From positions 913,054 to 966,164 of the forward strand of contig NZ_LMJL01000007.1 in NCBI RefSeq assembly GCF_001429295.1: a stretch of DNA of 53,111 nt. Direction: 5' to 3'. Origin of the DNA: Flavobacterium sp. Root935. GTDB taxonomy: Bacteria; Bacteroidota; Bacteroidia; Flavobacteriales; Flavobacteriaceae. This document shows, in pieces, positions 47,962 through 53,111 of the stretch. The translations under genes were made by a program, and so were the position numbers. The notes under the pieces are model-generated. The model did not search any database and had not been told where the DNA came from. It saw only the letters and a program-made list of their open reading frames with translations. How positions within the stretch are numbered: the stretch's first letter is position 1; the number at the start of each line of letters is the position of its first letter.

Positions 47962-50835
47962 ATGAAAAAAACTTTACTTTCAATATTTTTATTGATGGCA
48001 GTAACTGCTTTTGCTCAAATTCAAAACGTTACATATTCAATAAACCCGCCAACTTTTGAAGATACCACTCCAATTACTATTTCAATTGCAGGAACAAGTA
48101 TTAATGAAGGTACTTGGGGAGTTACGGGTAATGCACTATATCTTTGGTCATGGTCGTATGATGTGAACGATACAAATCAAATGGATTCTCCGTCTAACGG
48201 ATCTTGGACTTCTTCGAATGAAGCAGCTAAATTTACCTATAATGCAGGAACCGATACTTATACTAAAACCTTTACGCCATCTGTCTATTTTGGCAGAAAC
48301 GGAATCGGAAGAATCGGATTTCTAATTAAAGCAAAAGATGGAAGCGGCACGAAACAGTCTCAAGATATTGTTGTCGAGGTTGGATCTTTTCAAGTTTCTC
48401 TGTCTTCACCAATAGAAAATAGTACTACAATTATTAATTCAGGATCTAACTTTACTATTACCGCAACAAATACAGGTGGAGCCGCAAGTTATACTTTGAA
48501 ATCAAACGGAGTAACGATCAATACTAATACAAGTACATCAAGTTATTCTTATTCGCACACCAATATAACAAGTAATCAAAGCTACGAATTGATTGTTGTT
48601 CAAGGTGCTACTACAATTTCAAAGAAATTCTCAGTAGTTGTAAACCCAAATACTGTTTCGCAAGCTATGCCGGCTGGATTAGTAGACGGAATTAATTATA
48701 ATATTTCTGATGCAACAAAAGCCACTTTAGTTTTAGATGCACCATTGAAGGACTTTGTTTACGTCGCAGGAAGTTTTAATAATTGGCAGCCAACATCAGC
48801 TTATGCAATGAAAAAAGATCCAAGTTCAGGTAAATTTTGGCTTGAATTAACTGGATTAGTTTCTGGTGTAAATAATACCTATCAATATTGGGTTGTAGAT
48901 GCAACGCCGCTTGCAAATTCGCCAGCAATGGTTAAAACGGCAGACCCTTATTCTACTTTGGTTTTGTCACCTTATGATGATCCATCAATTCCTGTGGCAA
49001 AATACCCAAATATGCCAGTTTATCCTACGGGACAAAATTTTGAGGTTACAGTTTTAAAAACGGGTCAGACTCCTTACAATTGGCAGGTTACTAATTTTGT
49101 AAAACCAGAAAAAGAGAAATTAGTGGTTTATGAAGTTCTAGTGCGTGATTTTGATGCGAACAGAAGTTATCAGAGTTTAATAGATCGAATAGATTATTTT
49201 AAAAATCTAAAAATTAACGCCATTGAATTAATGCCTGTAATGGAATTTGAAGGCAACGAAAGCTGGGGTTATAATACTTCATTTCACATGGCTTTAGATA
49301 AATTCTATGGAACATCAGACAAATTAAAAGAGTTTATCGATTTATGCCATCAAAACGGAATTGCTGTAATTTTAGATGTGGCGCTAAACCACGCTTTTGG
49401 AAGAAATCCGATGGTAAGAATGTGGATGAATGACCCAGACGGGGATGGTTTTGGTTCGCCAACTGCCGAAAATCCATATTTTAATACTGTTGCAAAGCAT
49501 AGCTATAGTGTGGGAGAAGATTTTAATCATCAATCTCTAAAAACTCAAAATTATGTCAATCGTGTTATTAAACAATGGATTGAAGAATATAAAATTGACG
49601 GTTTCCGCTGGGACTTAACTAAAGGATTTACCCAAGCTTGTACGGCAGCAGATGAAAGTTGTACAAACGCTTATCAACAGGATAGAGTAGATATTCTAAA
49701 AAAATATGCAGATTATTCATGGAGTTTAGATCCAACACATTATACCATTTTTGAACATTTAGGAAGCGATATTGAAGAAAGAGAATGGGCAAATTATAAA
49801 ATTACTGAAACGCCAAGCAAAGGAGTTATGATGTGGGGAAAAATGACTAATCCTTATAATCAATTGTCAATGGGTTACGCTTCAGATAGTAATATTTCAA
49901 GAATGGCTAGTGTGAGCCGTGGTTTTAATTCGAATCGTTTAATGGGTTATGCTGAAAGTCATGATGAAGAACGTCTAATGTATAAAAATGTACAATATGG
50001 AGCTGTTAATGGAACTTATAACGTAAAAACATTAAATACAGCATTGTCAAGAATGTCTGCGATTGGAGCAGTTTCATTATTAGTTCCAGGGCCAAAAATG
50101 ATTTGGCATTTTGGAGAATTAGGAATGGATGATTCTATTTTCAGCTGCAATAACGGAACCGTAAATGATGATTCAGGAGCAATTCCCGGTGATTGTAAAT
50201 TAGATACAAAACCACAGCCTCAATGGACAGAAAATTGGATCGGAGATTCTAATCGTAATAAAATTTATAACGATTGGGCTAAAATGATTACGCTTAAAAC
50301 CGTAGAACCTGTTTTTTTAGGTACTCCCACAATGACAAATGCGAACTCTTTGTTGATTAATATCAAAATTGAAAATTCAGCTTTGACTGCAGCGCAATTA
50401 AAAAATGTTTTGATTTTGGCCAATTTCGATACCACGGCACAAAATGTTGCAACAGGTTTTCCGTATCCGGGAACTTGGTATAATTTAATGGATAATACAA
50501 GTATTAATGTAACCGATGTAAATGCGCCAATCAATCTGCCTCCAGGAGACTATAGAATTTATGGTAACAAAACAGCAAACTTAGCGATTGATGATTTTGA
50601 AAAAGCAAATATGGTGAGTCTATATCCTAATCCAGTTTCAGATTATTTCACTTTAAATAGTGCTTTTAAAAAAGTTCAGGTTTATTCCGTTTCAGGACAA
50701 TTAGTTAAAAGCTTTACTTCAAATAATAATGCTGATTTTCAATTTGGCGTAAGCGAATTACAAACAGGATTATATCTCGTAAAAGCTTCTGATGAAAATC
50801 ATAAAACTCAAGTAATGAAGTTTATTAAAAAATAA
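47962..50835 (+). CDS. T9SS-secreted GH13 alpha-amylase
   Basis: Protein of 957 residues with a signal peptide ending A-F-A (18). Two N-terminal beta domains follow (about 20-145 and 146-230). A CBM48-like module (about 240-330, V-A-G-S-F-N-N-W-Q-P) precedes the GH13 barrel (about 385-800). Catalytic residues are D551 (G-F-R-W-D-L), E598 (I-F-E-H-L) and D668 (E-S-H-D-E). A Por-type C-terminal sorting domain (about 884-957, L-Y-P-N-P-V-S-D-Y-F then L-Q-T-G-L-Y-L-V-K) sends it through type IX secretion. It is the extracellular or surface enzyme that starts starch breakdown and feeds SusCDE. Confidence 0.95.
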   Translation: MKKTLLSIFLLMAVTAFAQIQNVTYSINPPTFEDTTPITISIAGTSINEGTWGVTGNALYLWSWSYDVNDTNQMDSPSNGSWTSSNEAAKFTYNAGTDTYTKTFTPSVYFGRNGIGRIGFLIKAKDGSGTKQSQDIVVEVGSFQVSLSSPIENSTTIINSGSNFTITATNTGGAASYTLKSNGVTINTNTSTSSYSYSHTNITSNQSYELIVVQGATTISKKFSVVVNPNTVSQAMPAGLVDGINYNISDATKATLVLDAPLKDFVYVAGSFNNWQPTSAYAMKKDPSSGKFWLELTGLVSGVNNTYQYWVVDATPLANSPAMVKTADPYSTLVLSPYDDPSIPVAKYPNMPVYPTGQNFEVTVLKTGQTPYNWQVTNFVKPEKEKLVVYEVLVRDFDANRSYQSLIDRIDYFKNLKINAIELMPVMEFEGNESWGYNTSFHMALDKFYGTSDKLKEFIDLCHQNGIAVILDVALNHAFGRNPMVRMWMNDPDGDGFGSPTAENPYFNTVAKHSYSVGEDFNHQSLKTQNYVNRVIKQWIEEYKIDGFRWDLTKGFTQACTAADESCTNAYQQDRVDILKKYADYSWSLDPTHYTIFEHLGSDIEEREWANYKITETPSKGVMMWGKMTNPYNQLSMGYASDSNISRMASVSRGFNSNRLMGYAESHDEERLMYKNVQYGAVNGTYNVKTLNTALSRMSAIGAVSLLVPGPKMIWHFGELGMDDSIFSCNNGTVNDDSGAIPGDCKLDTKPQPQWTENWIGDSNRNKIYNDWAKMITLKTVEPVFLGTPTMTNANSLLINIKIENSALTAAQLKNVLILANFDTTAQNVATGFPYPGTWYNLMDNTSINVTDVNAPINLPPGDYRIYGNKTANLAIDDFEKANMVSLYPNPVSDYFTLNSAFKKVQVYSVSGQLVKSFTSNNNADFQFGVSELQTGLYLVKASDENHKTQVMKFIKK

Positions 50836-50884
50836 ACGTTGAAAATATATTTTACAGATTAAGAATTTGGTTAGGTTAGTGAGG

Positions 50885-50928
50885 AAAAAGGGCTGTTCTA
50901 CATAATGTAGACAGCCCTTTTCTATTTT
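50885..50928 (+). terminator. Terminator of the amylase gene
   Basis: AAAAGGGCTGT pairs with ACAGCCCTTTT and CTACAT with ATGTAG, with one bulged base, followed by T-rich sequence. It lies between the convergent amylase and small membrane protein genes and may work both ways. Confidence 0.88.
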
Positions 50929-50938
50929 TTTGATTGTT

Positions 50939-51163
50939 TTATTTCTTTTTATTGTATTCTCCTATCAAAGAATAATAACCAAAAGTACCCAATCCCATGA
51001 CAATCAGCGGTGTCAATATAAATAAAATAATTACACCAAATACTAAATCGTCTTGCTGGTCTGAAAGCAGTTTAGGTAAACCAAATTCAAAAACACAGAA
51101 ATAAGCTGCTGCAGCTGCTAAAGCAATCCATAAAGCCCCTAAAACTTGTTTAATCGCATTCAT
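50939..51163 (-). CDS. Small two-helix membrane protein (DUF6814-like)
   Basis: Protein of 74 residues with two membrane helices (about 6-26 and 42-64) and a short charged tail (G-E-Y-N-K-K-K). The pattern, with G-Y-Y-S-L-I-G-E-Y at the end, resembles the DUF6814 family that often accompanies MFS transporters in Bacteroidetes. It starts 11 nt after the MHS transporter gene on the same strand and may be an accessory subunit (inference). Confidence 0.65.
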   Translation of the reverse strand: MNAIKQVLGALWIALAAAAAYFCVFEFGLPKLLSDQQDDLVFGVIILFILTPLIVMGLGTFGYYSLIGEYNKKK

Positions 51164-51174
51164 TTTTTTAAATT

Positions 51175-52668
51175 TTAAAGGTGAGTAGTTTTGTTTTTGT
51201 TGTCAATATATATCATTCCAATTACAAAGCAGATTCCTGCAATTACAATAGGATACCATAATCCGTCTAGATAATAATCTGGTTTTCCGGCCGATTTGGC
51301 GTGAGTTACAAAATAAGTAGAAATAGCAGGGAGTAATCCTCCAAATATTCCGTTTCCAACATGGTAAGGAAGTGACATAGAAGTATATCTGATTTTAGTT
51401 GGAAACATTTCGACTAAAAATGCGGCAATTGGACCATAAACCATTGTTACAAATAATACTTGAATAAAAACCAAGAAAATTAAAGTCCATTTATCGCTTG
51501 AATTAATTTTTATTGAAACACTAGTTTTTACATCCTTTTTCTCCATGTACGTTTTTTTCTCCAAGACGGTTGTGCCATCTGTGTATTTTTTTTCTGTTGT
51601 AACAATAGAACTTCCGTTATCTTTTCTTTCAGTAGTTTCTCTTGGGTTTTCTACAATTTCAGTTTTTTGGTTTATATCTGTTGTATTGTACATCATCTTA
51701 TAAATAGGTCTATAAGACAATATGGCAATCAGCATTCCGAACATCATAATATATTTACGCCCAATCTTATCGCTCAGCCATCCAAAAATAATAAAAAAAG
51801 GAGTTCCAATTAAGAGTGCAATCCCTAATAATTCATCTACTTGCGAAGAGTCAACATTCATAACCGTTTTCATAAAACTCATGGCATAAAATTGTCCTGT
51901 GTACCAAACAACGCCTTGTCCCATTGTTGCTCCAAACAAAGCCAGTAAAACGAACTTCATATTATATCTGTTTCCAAAACTTTCTTTTAACGGATTTGTA
52001 CTAGTCGTTCCTTCTTTTTTAGCTTTCGCAAAAACAGGCGATTCATCCATATTTTTTCTGATGAGATACGAAACGCCAACCATAGCAATAGAAACCCAGA
52101 AAGGAACACGCCATCCCCATAAATCGAAATCTTCTGGAGAAAGAATACTCTTGGTTGCTAAAATAACCATTAAAGAAATAAATAAACCGACAGTCGCAGT
52201 GGTCTGAATCCAAGAAGTCCAATAACCTTTTTGACCAGCTGGAGCATGTTCTGCTACATAAGTTGCTGCTCCGCCATATTCACCTCCAAGAGCTAATCCT
52301 TGTAATAATCTCAGAATTAGAACTAATAATGGTGCGAAAAAACCAATCGTTTCGTAACTCGGAATACATCCTATTAAAAAAGTAGATCCGCCCATTAATA
52401 ATAAGGTTGCCATAAAAGTATATTTCCGGCCAATAATATCTCCAAGGCGTCCAAAAAATAAGGCGCCAAAAGGACGGACTACAAATCCGGCTGCAAAAGT
52501 GGCTAAAGTAGATAAAAATGCTGCGGTCGGATTATCACTTGGAAAGAACTTGGTCGAAATAACAACGGCTAAACTGCCGAAAATATAGAAGTCATACCAT
52601 TCAATCATGGTGCCCATAGAAGAGGCTGAAATTACTTTCCAAATGCCCTTAGTAGAAGTTTTGCTCAT
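51175..52668 (-). CDS. MFS transporter of the MHS (ProP-like) family
   Basis: Integral membrane protein of 497 residues. The N-terminus S-S-M-G-T-M-I-E-W-Y-D-F-Y-I-F-G, the R-L-G-D-I-I-G-R-K motif and the L-L-Q-G-L-A-L-G-G-E-Y-G-G-A segment are diagnostic of the metabolite:H+ symporter family (proline/betaine, citrate, alpha-ketoglutarate carriers). Substrate unknown. Unusually, about 68 hydrophilic residues (about 326-393, rich in K, T and E) are inserted between helices 9 and 10, on the predicted periplasmic side. It is upstream of a small membrane protein gene. Confidence 0.9.
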   Translation of the reverse strand: MSKTSTKGIWKVISASSMGTMIEWYDFYIFGSLAVVISTKFFPSDNPTAAFLSTLATFAAGFVVRPFGALFFGRLGDIIGRKYTFMATLLLMGGSTFLIGCIPSYETIGFFAPLLVLILRLLQGLALGGEYGGAATYVAEHAPAGQKGYWTSWIQTTATVGLFISLMVILATKSILSPEDFDLWGWRVPFWVSIAMVGVSYLIRKNMDESPVFAKAKKEGTTSTNPLKESFGNRYNMKFVLLALFGATMGQGVVWYTGQFYAMSFMKTVMNVDSSQVDELLGIALLIGTPFFIIFGWLSDKIGRKYIMMFGMLIAILSYRPIYKMMYNTTDINQKTEIVENPRETTERKDNGSSIVTTEKKYTDGTTVLEKKTYMEKKDVKTSVSIKINSSDKWTLIFLVFIQVLFVTMVYGPIAAFLVEMFPTKIRYTSMSLPYHVGNGIFGGLLPAISTYFVTHAKSAGKPDYYLDGLWYPIVIAGICFVIGMIYIDNKNKTTHL

Positions 52669-53063
52669 AAAACTGCTTTGAGATCTTATTAGTAAATGAA
52701 TGTTAAAAATATAGCTTTACGAATATAGAAGTTATTTTTTTATTCAGTCAATACTTTTTTAACAAAAACTATTAATTTGTTGACTTATTGGATTAACCGC
52801 AAAGTTTAGAAAGAAAAAACGCAAAGGTTCGCAAAGTTTTTTTGAATTGACTTCAGCTTTAGCTGGAGTTGCATAAAATCAAGCGGAATGACTTTTTTTG
52901 AAACAAAAGAAAATTTGAAGAGGTTTTTAATCGCAAAGACTCAAAAAAAATACAAAGGTTTGCAAAGTTTAATTTTAAAACTTTGCGAACCTTTGCGTAA
53001 ACCTTTGCGTTCTTTGCGGTAAAAAAACAGAAAAGTATAGAAAAACAGAAAACCCGAATATTT
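52669..53063. other. 395-bp gap filled with CGCAAAGG repeats and hairpins
   Basis: No gene is seen. The first 110 nt are the AT-rich upstream region of the MHS transporter. The rest is the CGCAAAGG repeat element (52791-53021), with a small CAGCT-TT-AGCTG hairpin inside it (52857-52868), and the hairpin at 53049-53076. Confidence 0.75.
52791..53021. repeat. CGCAAAGG-family composite element with two left arms and one right arm
   Basis: Left-type arms lie at about 52795-52840 (CCGCAAAG, ACGCAAAGG, TTCGCAAAG) and 52931-52970 (TCGCAAAG, TACAAAGG, TTTGCAAAG). A single right arm at 52977-53021 (CTTTGCGAACC, TTTGCGTAAACC, TTTGCGTTC, TTTGCGGT) can pair with either. The stretch between the left arms (about 90 nt) includes GACTTCAGCTTTAGCTGGAG. 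This looks like one element interrupted by, or fused with, another. Confidence 0.7.
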
Positions 53064-53076
53064 CTATTCGGGTTTT
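53049..53076. terminator. Bidirectional terminator near the right edge
   Basis: A 12-bp perfect stem, AAAACCCGAATA and its complement (53049-53060 and 53065-53076), with a TTTC loop. A-rich and T-rich ends flank it on both sides. Confidence 0.8.
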
Positions 53077-53111
53077 GTGGTACCTCCAGTCCCGAGGCTT
53101 CGGGAGAACCA
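53064..53111 (-). CDS. Possible 3' end of a minus-strand gene cut by the window edge
   Basis: On the minus strand the last 48 nt read W-F-S-R-S-L-G-T-G-G-T-T-K-P-E then TAG, with no other stop. From memory, short GIY-YIG nuclease genes in flavobacteria can end in G-G-T-T-K-P-E, but only 15 codons are visible. The stop lies within the loop and stem of the hairpin at 53049-53076. The stretch also holds TCCCGA-GGCT-TCGGGA (53090-53105), the hairpin seen in hemW. Confidence 0.35.
   Translation of the reverse strand, partial: WFSRSLGTGGTTKPE

Noticed and set aside
53064..53111. A tRNA 3' end on the minus strand ending GGTACCA
   Set aside because: No TTC-R-A-N-Y T-loop with proper T-stem can be built; the hairpin TCCCGA-GGCT-TCGGGA does not fit tRNA geometry. 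A coding end fits better.

Overview
The window is AT-rich and gene-dense and comes from a member of the Flavobacteriia, most likely Flavobacterium or a close relative. The support is a type IX secretion C-terminal domain, SusC/SusD proteins, TAnnTTTG-type -7 promoter boxes, flavobacterial gene families (DUF4407, four-helix-bundle S23, T9SS amylase) and many short palindromic intergenic repeats. No rRNA, complete tRNA, insertion sequence, prophage or CRISPR array was found.

Layout. 0.2-5.3 kb: a GT61-like glycosyltransferase, a saccharopine-dehydrogenase-like enzyme, a DUF423 membrane protein and ATP-dependent PEP carboxykinase. 5.6-9.5 kb: a beta-propeller phytase lipoprotein with its own TonB-dependent receptor. 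9.8-18.6 kb: housekeeping and small accessory genes (DUF4407, PH/SHOCT protein, YjbR, GNAT, cyclase, SUKH, HemW, RuvC, a flippase-like membrane protein, GT2). 18.8-25.6 kb: DUF456, DUF937, an RluB-like pseudouridine synthase, and a mevalonate/isoprenoid block (UbiA-type prenyltransferase, DUF502, mevalonate kinase, diphosphomevalonate decarboxylase) interrupted by an S23 four-helix-bundle gene. 25.7-30.3 kb: TspO, a broken metallo-beta-lactamase-fold gene, a Crp/Fnr regulator, a HAD phosphatase, a BaiN-type flavoprotein and a GDPD.

30.5-50.8 kb is a complete starch/maltodextrin utilization locus arranged around a LacI-family regulator. The plus strand carries SusC-SusD-SusE and a T9SS-secreted alpha-amylase. 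The minus strand carries an MFS importer, beta-phosphoglucomutase, GH65 maltose phosphorylase, GH97 alpha-glucosidase and two GH13 enzymes. Inferred flow: the amylase cuts starch outside; SusCDE takes up oligosaccharides; GH13 and GH97 enzymes trim them; the MFS carrier imports maltose; GH65 phosphorolyses it to glucose plus beta-glucose-1-phosphate; the mutase makes glucose-6-phosphate. The window ends with a small membrane protein, an MHS-type MFS transporter and a repeat-rich end.

The least explained content is intergenic: at least a dozen hairpin elements of several unrelated sequence families, whose arms are built from degenerate tandem units of about 8-10 nt. They fill most gaps, including those inside the starch gene block. 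A few related repeat halves also lie inside coding sequence.
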